A DNA stretch of 64,000 nt, taken from positions 62,001 to 126,000 of the forward strand of contig CAWBAJ010000010.1 in the NCBI GenBank assembly GCA_963786765.1. The letters run 5' to 3'. The DNA is from DATKNA01 sp963786765. Lineage in GTDB: Bacteria > Actinomycetota > Actinomycetes > Actinomycetales > Kineosporiaceae. Made by a program: the position numbers and the translations under genes. How positions within the stretch are numbered: the stretch's first letter is position 1; every line of letters begins with the position of its first letter. The notes under the pieces were generated by a model. That model was not told where the DNA came from. It was given only the letters and a program-made list of their open reading frames with translations, and ran no database searches. Of the stretch, positions 1-8,618 are shown piece after piece.

Positions 1-1465
1 GCCGTGATGGTCAACCCCACCACGATCCGGCTCGCCTCCGCCTCGGGCGTCCAGGCCGGGACGGTGCTCACGCTGTTCGACCCGGTCACCGGCGCGCAGC
101 TGGGCGACCCCGTGAAGGTCAGCAACCTCAACCGGACGGCCCAGAACACCATCACCCTCGCCGGGACCGGGCTCGGCGCCGCCCAGCAGGTGATCGGGGC
201 GGTCGTGCAGTCACTGGAGTTCCGGCTCACCGTCCGCCTGCTGCGCCAGCCCGACCCGGCCGTCCCGTCCCGGGACAGCCAGGTGATCGACCTCGAGACC
301 TTCCGCAGCCTCTCCCTGGACCCCCGGCACAGCAACTACATCGAGAAGGTCATCGGCGCCACCGACGGCCCGGAACGCCGGTGGGACCACCGTCCCGAAG
401 GAGCCTCGCTCTACGTCAGGGTCAAGGATCTCGCGGCGAGCCCTGCGGACGCCGAAGCCGTGCGGGTCGGTCCGGAAGCCCTGGTCGACGTCCTGCCGGA
501 CGGGCGCACCGTGCCCGCGCGGCTGCGCCTGGAGCAGGTGCAGGGTGACGACGCCATCGGCTCCATCGGTGACAGCACCTACCTCGGCGCCGACAGCACC
601 GAACCGGACGACCGGACCGGCCTGTACAGCTTGCAGAACATCGAGGAGATCAGCCTCGTGGCGGTCCCGGGGCAGACCCGGCCCGCCGTCCAGCAGGGCG
701 TCATCGACCACTGCGAGCTGCTGCGCTACCGGTTCGCGGTCCTCGACGCCGTGCCCGAGCCGGCCGACACCCTCAGCGACGTCCAGAACCAGCGCCAGCA
801 GTTCGACACCAAGTACGCCGCGATGTACCACCCCTGGCTGTCGATCCCCGATCCCTTCCCCGCCATCCCGGCCCAGGTCCAGGACTATCCCGTTCCGCCC
901 GCAGGTCACATGCTCGGCGTCTACGCGCGGACCGACGTGGACCGGGGCGTGCACAAGGCGCCCGCCAACGAGGTCGTTCGTGGGATCACGGGCCTGCGCC
1001 GCCGGCTCAACAAGGGCGAGCAGGACATCCTCAACCCCTACCCGGTCAACGTGAACGTGATCCGCGACTTCCGCGAGGACAACCGCGCCATCCGCGCCTT
1101 CGGCGCCCGGGTCATCACCTCCGACCCCGACTGGAAGTACGTCAACGTCCGCCGGCTGACGATCTTCATCGAGGCCTCGCTCGACCGCGGCCTGCAGTGG
1201 GTGGTGTTCGAGCCCAACGACGACGCGCTGTGGGCCCGGGTGCGTCGCGTCGTGAGCAACTTCCTCACCACGGTGTGGCGCAGCGGCGCCCTCGAGGGCA
1301 CCCGGGTGGAAGAGGCGTACTTCGTCCGCTGCGACCGCACGACGATGACGCAGGCCGACATCGACAACGGCCGGCTGATCATCGTCGTCGGCATCGCCCC
1401 CGTCGAAGCCGGCCGAGTTCGTGATCGTGCGCATCGGCCTGTGGACCGCGCACGCCGACACCTGA
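1..1465 (+). CDS. eCIS contractile sheath protein (5' partial, frameshift near C-terminus)
   Basis: Forms the contractile outer sheath of an Afp/PVC-type extracellular injection particle. The frame is open at base 1, so the N-terminus lies upstream. The C-terminal core is typical of the phage tail-sheath family: TSDPDWKYVNVRRL, then LQWVVFEPNDDALW, then VEEAYFVRCDRTTMTQADI and LIIVVGIAPV. Right after IAPV, near base 1402, the frame slips. The usual ending (PAEFVIVRIGLWTAHADT, stop at 1463-1465) lies in the next frame and is reached by dropping one base from gtcgaagcc. Read without correction, the protein runs to 1473 with an arginine-rich, non-homologous tail. The tube gene follows 32 bases later. 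The shift may be a sequencing error (see findings). Family assignment is secure; intactness is not. Confidence 0.88.
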
Positions 1466-1497
1466 CCCGCTGAAGCGACGAGCACCAGGAGCACACG

Positions 1498-1934
1498 ATG
1501 GCCGACCGCCTCGACCCCTTCCGGAACTTCAACTTCCGGCTCGAGATCGACAACCTGACCGTGGCCGCCTTCAGCGAGGCCAGCGGGCTGACCAGTACCG
1601 GCACCGCCACCGACTACCGCACCGGGGTGGACATCCCGCTGGCTCCCCGCAAGCTGGTCGGGCTGCGCAGCTTCGGCCCCATCACCCTCAAGCGCGGAAT
1701 GCTGCACGACTCCTCGCTGTGGGACTGGTACCGCAACATCGCCACCGGCGGGCCGACCGCCGCAACGGCAGCGTGATCCTCATGGACGAGGAGCGCAACG
1801 ACGTCCTGCGGTGGAACTTCGAAGGCGCCTGGCCCAACAAGGTCGAGGGCCCGACGCTGACCGCCACCGGCAACGAGATCGCGCTGGAGAGCCTCGAGCT
1901 CGTCGTCGAGGACATCACGCTCGAGGTCGTGTGA
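1498..1934 (+). pseudogene. eCIS inner tube protein (gp19/Afp1-like), frameshifted
   Basis: Subunit of the inner tube pushed out on sheath contraction. It starts at ATG 1498 (MADRLDPFRNFNFRLEID), the usual opening of T4 gp19-like tube proteins. The first 84 or so codons read well to WDWYRNIATGGP. The frame then fails near base 1755, and the rest (RRNGSVILMDEERNDVLRW to ITLEVV, stop 1932-1934) is one frame over. A missing G in gggccgacc would restore a continuous protein of about 145 residues, the normal family length. It sits between two sheath genes, and the next GTG start is 1 base after its stop. As sequenced it is broken; a one-base error is as likely as real decay. Confidence 0.85.
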
Positions 1935-1935
1935 C

Positions 1936-3966
1936 GTGCTGACGGACCTGCGCACCCCGGGCGTCTACTACCAGGCCGCCGACGCCGGCGGCCCGGAGGT
2001 GACCCCGCTGCGCACCGACATCGCCGCGTTCACCGGCATCGCCGAGCGCGGGCCGATCGACCTGCCGGTGCCGGTGCAGTCGTGGCGCCAGTTCGCGTCC
2101 TGGTTCGGGGACGTCGTCCCCACCGGCTACCTGGGGCATGCCGTCCGGGCGTTCTTCGAGAACGGCGGGGTCCGCTGCTGGGTCGTACGGGTGGCCTCCC
2201 AGGACCCGGCGGCCGGTGCCGTCGCGGCGGCCGTGGTGCTGAACGACGCCGACGGGCCCGCCTGGATCCTCCGGGCGTCCAGCGAGGGTGCCTGGGGCAA
2301 CCGGCTCAGCGTCGCGGTGCGGGAGGTGAACCGGGTCCAGGTGATCGGCACCAGCACCGACCCCGACGGGCTGTTCACGGCCGTGACGTCGGTGGCGGGC
2401 CTGGCCCGCGACACCCACGTCCTGGTCACCCAGGCCGGGCGGGCACCGATCTGGAAGGTGGTCGCCGGGGTGGACCCGGTGCTGGGGCGCGTCCTGTGGC
2501 GGGATCCCCAGGGCCGGAACCGGCCGTGGGAGACGCCGCTGGCGGGCGTCGACCCGGCGCTGCCCGTCGTCGTGCGCAGCATCGAGTACCGCGTGCTGGT
2601 CAGTGAGTCCGACCGGCTCGTCGCCAGTTACGACGCGCTCTCCCTGGTGCCCGGCAACGCGCGGTACGGGCCGGACGTGCTGGCCCCCGTGCAGGCGCCG
2701 GTCGACCCGCTCACCCGGACGGCGACGTGGACGCCCCCCGCGGCGATCGTCGTGGAGGACGTGCGCGGCGAGCGCCCCTGGCCGCTGCCGGGAGTGGCTC
2801 CCACCGGCTTGCTGGTGGACCCCGACGCCCGATCCCCGCTGACCGGCGGCCGTTCGGGGCTGTCCCCGCTGGAGCCGCGCGACTTCTACGGCGAGCCGGT
2901 CGGTCCCGGCGACGGGCCGGAGGCGACCGCCTTCAAGCGCCGCGGCATCCGCACCCTCGAGGAGATCGCCGAGGTGGGCCTGCTCGCGGTGCCCGACGCC
3001 GTGGTCCACCCCGAACCGCCGCGGCAGACGGCCCCGCAGGTGCGCTGCGTCCCCGACCCGTGCCTGGACGACCCGGCTGCCGTGCCGCGGCCGCGGCGCC
3101 GATCGTCGAGGGGGACGAGGACCTGCCGCCGGTGTTCGCCGCGGAGCAGGTGTACGCGGTGCAGGCGCAGATGGTGCTCCAGTGCGAGTCGCTGCGGTAC
3201 CGCTTCGCGCTGCTCGACCCGCCCCGGGAGGCCGCGCTGGACGCCGCGGAGGGGCTCACCCGGGCACTCGCCTGGCGGGCCCGCTTCGACACCCCGTTCG
3301 CCGCGCTGATCTACCCGTGGCTCGTCGCTCCCGACCCGCTCGGGCCGGCCGGGGCAGGCCGCGTCGTGCCGGCGTCCGGCCACGTCGCGGGAGGCTACGC
3401 GGCCACCGACCTGGCCGTGGGGGTGCACCGGGCGGGCGCGAACAGGCCCGTCGCATGGGCCCTCGCCGCCAGCGCGGAGGTCGACGCGACCCGCCAGGGA
3501 GTGCTCAACGACGCGGGAGTGGACGTGCTGCGCGCAGTCGGCTCCCGGGGGCTGCGCCTGCTCGGCGCCCGGACCCTGTCCAGCGACCCGGACTGGCGCT
3601 TCGTGCCGGTGCGGCGGCTGATGTCCATGGTCGAGAAGGCGCTGGACATCGCGCTGCAGTGGGTCGTCTTCGAGCCGGACGGCGTCCTCACCCGGGCGCG
3701 CGTCACGCTGACCGTGACCAGCTTCCTGCTCGGCCTGCACGAGGCCGGCATGCTCGCCGGCGCGACCGTCGAGGAGTCGTTCTACGTGCAGTGCGACCTG
3801 GACAACAACCCGCCGGGCGCGGACGGACCTGGGCGAGCTGGTGGTCGAGATCGGGATCGCTCCTGTGCAACCGATGGAGTTCGTCGTCGTCCGGGTCGGA
3901 CGCGTCAGCGACTCGCTCCAGGTCCGGGAGCAGGGGCCGCGGACGCCGGCGGGCGGTGTGGCATGA
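1936..3966 (+). pseudogene. Second eCIS sheath protein, with two compensating frameshifts
   Basis: A long tail-sheath protein (about 676 residues if repaired) starting at GTG 1936 with MLTDLRTPGVYYQ, a standard sheath opening (TPGVY). The first 385 or so codons stay in frame. Near 3091, in a ccgcggccgcggcg run, the frame slips by -1; the sheath core then continues in the other frame (VLQCESLRYRFALLD, SSDPDWRFVPVRRLMSMVE, ALQWVVFEPDG, VEESFYVQCDLDNNPP). Near 3820 a +1 slip returns to the first frame for LVVEIGIAPVQPMEFVVVRV and the stop at 3964-3966. Uncorrected, translation stops at 3309. The stop overlaps the next start (ATGA). eCIS particles commonly carry more than one sheath paralogue, the longer one often capping the baseplate-proximal end. 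Confidence 0.85.
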
Positions 3967-4520
3967 GCCTCCTCGGGCCGCTCGCGAGCGCCACGGGCCT
4001 GCGGCTGGACCCTCCACTCGCGCACAACTTCGTGGTCACCATGTGGGACTCGAGCAGCCCGAAGGCCCTGGCGATCTCGGTGGCGCAGAGCCTGCTCGGC
4101 GACGTGCTGTTCGGCGGGTTCAGCCAGTGCAGCGGCCTGGACATGACGCAGCTCGACGAGCGCCGCCAGGAGGGTGGGCGCAACGACGCCGAGCTGCGGT
4201 TCCCCACCCGCACCACCTGGACGAACCTGCAGCTCACCCGCGGTGTCTCCCGGATCAGCCAGAGCGGCTGGGACTGGCTCTACGGCTTCGGCGAGGGGAA
4301 GGTCAAGCGGATGGACGGGCTGGTCGTCCTGCTCGACGACCGGCACCTCCCGCACAACCTCTGGTACTTCAAGCGGGCGTTCCCGGTGAAGTTCACCGGG
4401 CCCAGCCTCAACGGGCTGTCCGACCAGGTGGCCGTGGAGGTTCTCGAGCTGGCCCACGAGGGCCTGTGGCAGCTGTCGATCCTCAAGATCGGCGCGCAGG
4501 CCCTGGGGGTGTCGCTGTGA
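3963..4520 (+). CDS. eCIS inner tube protein, second copy (Afp5-like)
   Basis: Intact 185-residue member of the T4 gp19-like tail tube family, starting at ATG 3963 in an ATGA overlap with the second sheath gene. Visible family features are the early PPLAHNFVVTMWD segment, FGGFSQCSGLDM, the central RTTWTNLQLTRGVSRI and the C-terminal ELAHEGLW segment. In Afp-type clusters the second tube paralogue follows the sheaths and is thought to start the tube on the spike complex; the same order here suggests that role. It shares little exact sequence with the tube at 1498. The downstream gene begins at GTG 4517 inside its stop region, so translation is probably coupled. Confidence 0.9.
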   Translation: MSLLGPLASATGLRLDPPLAHNFVVTMWDSSSPKALAISVAQSLLGDVLFGGFSQCSGLDMTQLDERRQEGGRNDAELRFPTRTTWTNLQLTRGVSRISQSGWDWLYGFGEGKVKRMDGLVVLLDDRHLPHNLWYFKRAFPVKFTGPSLNGLSDQVAVEVLELAHEGLWQLSILKIGAQALGVSL

Positions 4521-4717
4521 CAGAGGTCAGGATCGACGAGCTGCACACCACCGTCGACGTCGTCCCGGCGGCCGCCCTCCTGGACCCCGAGGTCCTGCGG
4601 CTGGTCGTCGCCGCCGTCCGGGCGAGCACCGACGCGTCGGCCGCCCGCGACGCCGGCCGGGCGGCCGACCTCGACACCCGGTCCATCGTCGAGCAGCAGC
4701 GCACGGGACGGGGGTGA
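4517..4717 (+). CDS. Small eCIS protein at the Afp6 position
   Basis: A 66-residue protein starting at GTG 4517 (GTGA overlap with the tube stop). It opens with VTEVRIDELHTTVDVV and has an acidic/alanine-rich helix-forming C-terminal half. Small proteins of this size and place, with a TEVRIDEL-like beta-strand start, occupy the Afp6/Pvc6 slot between the second tube and the LysM protein in many eCIS loci. I recognise it by position and size more than by motif. Its exact role is unknown; a baseplate or tube-initiation accessory is likely. Confidence 0.7.
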   Translation: MTEVRIDELHTTVDVVPAAALLDPEVLRLVVAAVRASTDASAARDAGRAADLDTRSIVEQQRTGRG

Positions 4718-4720
4718 ACC

Positions 4721-5428
4721 GTGGCGACTCTGCTCAAGGCCAAGTTCAAGGTCCAGCGCAAGGACGGCTCGGTGGTGACGCTGCCGGTGCAGTACAACCC
4801 CGTGTCGCTGGCGCTGGAGAAGACGCCGAAGATCGCCGAGATCGCGATCCCGGGCCTGGACGCCCCGCTGCAGCAGTTCGTCCGCGGCACCGGGGAGACC
4901 TTGGGCGTCGACCTCTTCTTCGACGTCACCGAGACCGGCACGGGCACCGGGGCGCACAGTGTCACCGACCTCACCGACGCCTTCTACGGGCTGGTGAAGA
5001 TCGACCCCGAGACCCACGCGCCGCCGGTCTGCACCTTCATCTGGGGGAGCCGATTCCCCGGGGACCGGCTGCCGGAGATGTACCAGAACCAGCGCCGCAC
5101 CGAGTTCAAGGGCCTGGTCACCAAGGTCAAGCAGGACTTCCCGCTGTTCAGCCCGGAGGGAACCCCGCTGCGGGCGACCGTCGGCATCACCATGTCGGAG
5201 TACCGCCCGCTGCACGAGCAGGTCGCCCAGCTGAACCTGCAGTCCGCCGACCACACCCGCAGCCACGTCGTGGCCGAAGGGGACACGCTTGCCTCCGTCG
5301 CCGGCGACTACCTCCAGCGGCCGGCCGAGTGGCGGCACATCGCCGACGCCAACCGCGTGCAGGACCCGCGCCGCCTCCGCGTCGGGACCACCCTGGTCGT
5401 GCCGCCGTTCCCGGGAGTTCCCCGATGA
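4721..5428 (+). CDS. LysM-domain spike/tube connector (Afp7-like)
   Basis: 235 residues from GTG 4721, 3 bases after the previous stop. The N-terminal two thirds carries the QYNPVSLALEKTPK motif typical of the eCIS/T4 gp53-like connector family. The C-terminal 45-50 residues are a LysM domain (VVAEGDTLASVAGDYL, WRHIADANRVQDP, LRVGTTLVVPP). In solved eCIS particles this protein joins the inner tube to the spike inside the baseplate; LysM there acts as a structural module rather than a peptidoglycan binder. The next gene overlaps it by 4 bases (ATGA at 5425). Confidence 0.9.
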   Translation: MATLLKAKFKVQRKDGSVVTLPVQYNPVSLALEKTPKIAEIAIPGLDAPLQQFVRGTGETLGVDLFFDVTETGTGTGAHSVTDLTDAFYGLVKIDPETHAPPVCTFIWGSRFPGDRLPEMYQNQRRTEFKGLVTKVKQDFPLFSPEGTPLRATVGITMSEYRPLHEQVAQLNLQSADHTRSHVVAEGDTLASVAGDYLQRPAEWRHIADANRVQDPRRLRVGTTLVVPPFPGVPR

Positions 5429-6654
5429 CGCCGACGAGCACCCCGCTGGCCACCGAGTCGCGGACCGTGGGCGGCTTCTACGTCCCGCGGTTCCAGGTGC
5501 TGATCGACGGCGAGAACCTGCCCCGGGACGTCCAGCACGACATCCGCTCGGTGACGTACGAGGACAGCATCAACGACATCGACAGCTTCACGCTGGAGGT
5601 CAACAACTGGGACGACGTCTCCCGCAGCTTCCGCTACATCGGCTCCGAGACGGCCGCTGAGTTGGAGAAGAACCATCCCGAGTACGGGCGGCGCACGCTG
5701 TTCGAGCCGTGCGGCAAGGAGGTCGAGATCCGGCTGGGCTACGGGGACCAGCTGGTGACCATGGTGCGCGGTGCGTTCACCACCATGTCTCCCTCCTTCA
5801 CGGACAGCGACGCCCAGCTGACCGTCACCGGCCTGAACGCCCTGCACCAGCTGCGCCGCAAGCAGTACAGCACGACCTGGCGCAACAAGAAGGACAGCGA
5901 GATCGCCCAGGATCTCGCCCGGCGCACCGACGCCGGCCGCAAGCGATTCCCGCTGCCGATCGTGGTGGACACCAACGCGATGCAGAACGAGAAGCCGGCC
6001 CCCGAGGTCACCCAGCACAACCAGTACGACATCGACTTCCTGCTGCAGCGCGCCCGCGTCCGCGGCTACGTCGTGTTCGTCCAGGAGGCGGACCCGACGT
6101 CGAAACGGCCACGCCAGCTGTACTTCGGCCCCTCCCGCCCGGGCATGGTCCCCGGTCTGCGGGAGGTCAAGTTCCAGCTCACCTGGGGCCGTTCGCTGAG
6201 CGAGTTCAAGCCCCGGTTGAGCACGGCGAACCAGATCCAGTCGGTGACCGTGCGCGGGTGGAACCGCACCCGCAGGGAGCCGGTGAGCCGCACGGTGACG
6301 CTGAAGGACCCGCGCCTGAAGGTCAACGAGGACCTCTATCGGTTGCTCACCGACTGCGACGAGCGCGAGGAGATCGTCGTCGACGAGCCGGTGTTCACCA
6401 ACTGCCAGGCGCGTGAGCGGGCGATCGCGATACTGCACCACCAGATCACGCACATCGTCACCGCGGAGGACGTGAAGGTGGTCGGGCTGCCCGACCTGCG
6501 GGCGGGCCAGGTCGTCGTCATCGACGGGGTGGGAGCGCGGCTCTCCGGGGAGTACTTCGTCACCCGCACCAGGCACACCCTCACCCCCGAGGAGGGGTAC
6601 CTGACGACCTTCAACTGCCGCCGGGAGCAGCCCGCCGGCCGGAGCTCGTCGTGA
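5425..6654 (+). CDS. gpD-like spike hub protein (phage late control D family)
   Basis: 409 residues from ATG 5425. It matches the phage late-control gene D/T4 gp27-like hub: VPRFQVLIDGENLPRDVQHD at the N-terminus, a central QYDIDFLLQRARVRGYVVF segment diagnostic of the family, then ADDITIONAL beta-strands with TVRGWNRTRREPVS and a C-terminal GEYFVTRTRHTLTPEEGY. It would form the trimeric hub beneath the tube, onto which the gpV/VgrG-like spike attaches. In Afp a single protein (Afp8) carries hub and spike; here they are split into this gene and the next, which overlaps by 4 bases (GTGA). Confidence 0.92.
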   Translation: MTPTSTPLATESRTVGGFYVPRFQVLIDGENLPRDVQHDIRSVTYEDSINDIDSFTLEVNNWDDVSRSFRYIGSETAAELEKNHPEYGRRTLFEPCGKEVEIRLGYGDQLVTMVRGAFTTMSPSFTDSDAQLTVTGLNALHQLRRKQYSTTWRNKKDSEIAQDLARRTDAGRKRFPLPIVVDTNAMQNEKPAPEVTQHNQYDIDFLLQRARVRGYVVFVQEADPTSKRPRQLYFGPSRPGMVPGLREVKFQLTWGRSLSEFKPRLSTANQIQSVTVRGWNRTRREPVSRTVTLKDPRLKVNEDLYRLLTDCDEREEIVVDEPVFTNCQARERAIAILHHQITHIVTAEDVKVVGLPDLRAGQVVVIDGVGARLSGEYFVTRTRHTLTPEEGYLTTFNCRREQPAGRSSS

Positions 6655-7451
6655 GCGCGCCGCAGGGCGTCGTCATCGCCCTGGTCCAGGACGTCGAGGA
6701 CCCGCTGGCCCAGGGCCGGGTGCTCGTGACCTATCCCTGGCTGCCGGAAGAGGTCGGTGGCTGGGCGCCGGTGGCCCGGCCGATGGCGGGCAAGGGACGG
6801 GGCTACTTCTACGTCCCGGAGGTGGGCGACGAGGCGCTGGTGGCCTTCGAGCAGGGCGACGTCGACCACCCCTTCGTCGTCGGCTTCCTGCACAACGGCG
6901 TCGACGTCCCGCCCGATCAGGACGCCGACAGGCACGTGCGCCGGATCCGCTCGGTCGCCGGTCACGTCGTCGACCTCGACGACCGGTCCGGGCAGGAGCG
7001 CGTCCTCGTGCGCAGCAACGGCGGCCATCAGGTGGAGTTGCGCGACAGCGACGACACGGCCGAGGTGCGCACCGAGGGCGGGCAGCGGGTGACGCTGACC
7101 GACACCCCGGCTCAGGTCGAGGTGAGCACCGCCGGCGGAACCTCCGTGACCCTGTCCGACGGGCCCAGCCAGGTGGTCGTCTCCACCGCGGCCGGGGTGA
7201 CGGTCACCGTGTCGGACACGGGGGTGAGCGTCGACTCGGCCGCGGGCCCGGTCACGCTCACGTGCCCGACGGCGACCGTCAACGCCACCGGGTCCTGCAC
7301 GGTGACCGCGCCGTCCATCGCTCTCAACGGCTCCGCCGTGTCCGTCAACTCGGCCGTGACGACGTTCAGCGGCGTGGTGGTGTGCACCGCCCTGGTCGCG
7401 AACGCGGTCGCTGCGACCGCGTATTCGCCCGGCGTCGGGAACCTGCTGTGA
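6651..7451 (+). CDS. gpV/VgrG-like baseplate spike protein
   Basis: 266 residues from GTG 6651. The OB-fold base of phage baseplate assembly protein V is clear: VQDVEDPLAQGRVLVTYPWL, PMAGKGRGYFYVPEVGDEAL, EQGDVDHPFVVGFLHNG. After about residue 95 the protein becomes a repetitive valine/threonine/serine-rich beta-helix (repeats ending in VEVSTAGGTSVTLSDG or VVVSTAAGVTVTVSDT), the usual needle of these spikes. It forms the tip-proximal spike that pierces the target envelope. No obvious PAAR tip protein follows, although in Afp one is found near here. Confidence 0.92.
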   Translation: MSAPQGVVIALVQDVEDPLAQGRVLVTYPWLPEEVGGWAPVARPMAGKGRGYFYVPEVGDEALVAFEQGDVDHPFVVGFLHNGVDVPPDQDADRHVRRIRSVAGHVVDLDDRSGQERVLVRSNGGHQVELRDSDDTAEVRTEGGQRVTLTDTPAQVEVSTAGGTSVTLSDGPSQVVVSTAAGVTVTVSDTGVSVDSAAGPVTLTCPTATVNATGSCTVTAPSIALNGSAVSVNSAVTTFSGVVVCTALVANAVAATAYSPGVGNLL

Positions 7452-8209
7452 GCCCGCCCGTCGTCGTCCCCGCGCCGGTCCTGACGTTCGAGGACGCCGG
7501 TGGCGGTGCGGCGGCGCTCGAGAAGCCGGTGACGGTGACGTTCGCGGCGGTCACCCGCGACGGCGTCCCGCTCGGCCCGGCCGACCTGACCGCTTCCGGA
7601 TTCGTGGTGACCCGGCGGATCGCCGCCGGCGCCGCCGTGCAGGTGTGGGACGACGCGGCGAAAGCATGGGGCGCGGACGCCCCGGGAAGCCCGGTCGTCC
7701 CGCTCGCGCTCGCCTACCAGCCGGGCGCGACGCCCTGGCACGCGCTGCTGGTGGCCGCGGGAACCTCGGACGCCGCCGGCGGGGCGGCGTTCGGCAGCGC
7801 CGTCGGGGGCTACCCGGTCTACGCGGTGCGCGGCGCGTTCACGGCCAAGGACGGCACCGTCGGCGCCGGCCCGGCGGGCCCGAACCTCACCTTCGTCTCC
7901 GCGGCCGCCCGCAACCTGACGGTGATGGGCCCGGGGGACGACGAGAAGCCCGAGAACGCCACCCTCTCGCGCCTGCTGCTCAAGGACCCCGGGCTGCGGG
8001 TGATCGGCGGGGTGACGGTCTCCCGGAACACCCCCGGAGCCGTCGTCACCGTCGACAACGCCGCCGGCGCGAGCGTCGTGCTGTACGCCGACGGGTCCGT
8101 CGAGGTGCGGCCGGGGCCCGGCCGCTCGATCACCCTCGCCGGGGACGTCGAGACCGAGCGCATCACGTACCTGCCCGCCGGTGGCGGGCCCAAGCGGACG
8201 CTGACGTGA
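7448..8209 (+). CDS. Unknown protein between spike and gp25 (possible tip/baseplate accessory)
   Basis: 253 residues from GTG 7448, overlapping the spike gene by 4 bases. I do not recognise a family. It opens with SPPVVVPAPVLTFEDAGGG and is rich in Ala, Gly and Val with alternating beta-prone stretches; the C-terminal 80 residues (NTPGAVVTVDNAAGASVVLY, then GRSITLAGDVETERITYLP) look like short beta-strands similar in texture to the spike needle. There are no Cys pairs or membrane segments. In Afp-type loci the PAAR-like tip gene lies between the spike and the gp25 homologue or just after gp25, so a tip or spike-sheathing role is possible but unproven. Confidence 0.7.
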   Translation: MSPPVVVPAPVLTFEDAGGGAAALEKPVTVTFAAVTRDGVPLGPADLTASGFVVTRRIAAGAAVQVWDDAAKAWGADAPGSPVVPLALAYQPGATPWHALLVAAGTSDAAGGAAFGSAVGGYPVYAVRGAFTAKDGTVGAGPAGPNLTFVSAAARNLTVMGPGDDEKPENATLSRLLLKDPGLRVIGGVTVSRNTPGAVVTVDNAAGASVVLYADGSVEVRPGPGRSITLAGDVETERITYLPAGGGPKRTLT

Positions 8210-8219
8210 GGAGGCCCGG

Positions 8220-8615
8220 ATGGACCGCGAGTTCCTGGGCGTCGGCTGGCGCTTCCCTTTGGAGGTCACGCCGAACGGCGCGATCGCGACCTCCAGCGCC
8301 GAACGCAAGATCGAGGAGTCGGTGTACCTCGTCCTCGCCACGGCGCGACGCGAGCGCGTCATGCTGCCGGACTTCGGGTGCGGCCTGCACGACCTCGTGC
8401 TGGCGCCGGGCGACGCCGGCACCGTCGCCGAGGTCGCGGCCACCGTCCGCGAGGCGCTGGTCCGGTACGAACCGCGCATCGACGTCCTGGCGGTCGACGC
8501 CGCGCCCGCGCCGGGCGAGCCCTCCGTCCTGCTCGTGCGGGTGGACTACCGGATCCGCGCGAACAACGCCCGGGCCAACCTCGTCTACCCCTTCTTCGTG
8601 ACCGAGGGGATGTGA
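8220..8615 (+). CDS. gp25/GPW-like baseplate wedge protein (Afp9-like)
   Basis: 131 residues from ATG 8220, preceded by a strong ribosome-binding site (GAGGAGG at about 8208). It carries the gp25 signature: GVGWRFPLEV near the N-terminus, ERKIEESVYLVLATARRERVM and LPDFGCGLHDLV, with the conserved pattern around RxMxPxFGxxL. gp25-family proteins seed sheath polymerisation from the baseplate wedge. The next gene begins 3 bases after its stop. Confidence 0.93.
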   Translation: MDREFLGVGWRFPLEVTPNGAIATSSAERKIEESVYLVLATARRERVMLPDFGCGLHDLVLAPGDAGTVAEVAATVREALVRYEPRIDVLAVDAAPAPGEPSVLLVRVDYRIRANNARANLVYPFFVTEGM

Positions 8616-8618
8616 CCC

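Noticed and set aside
1402..3820. Programmed ribosomal frameshifting in the sheath genes.
   Set aside because: The slip sites share no slippery heptamer or consistent direction, and unrelated genes elsewhere in the window show the same type of slip.
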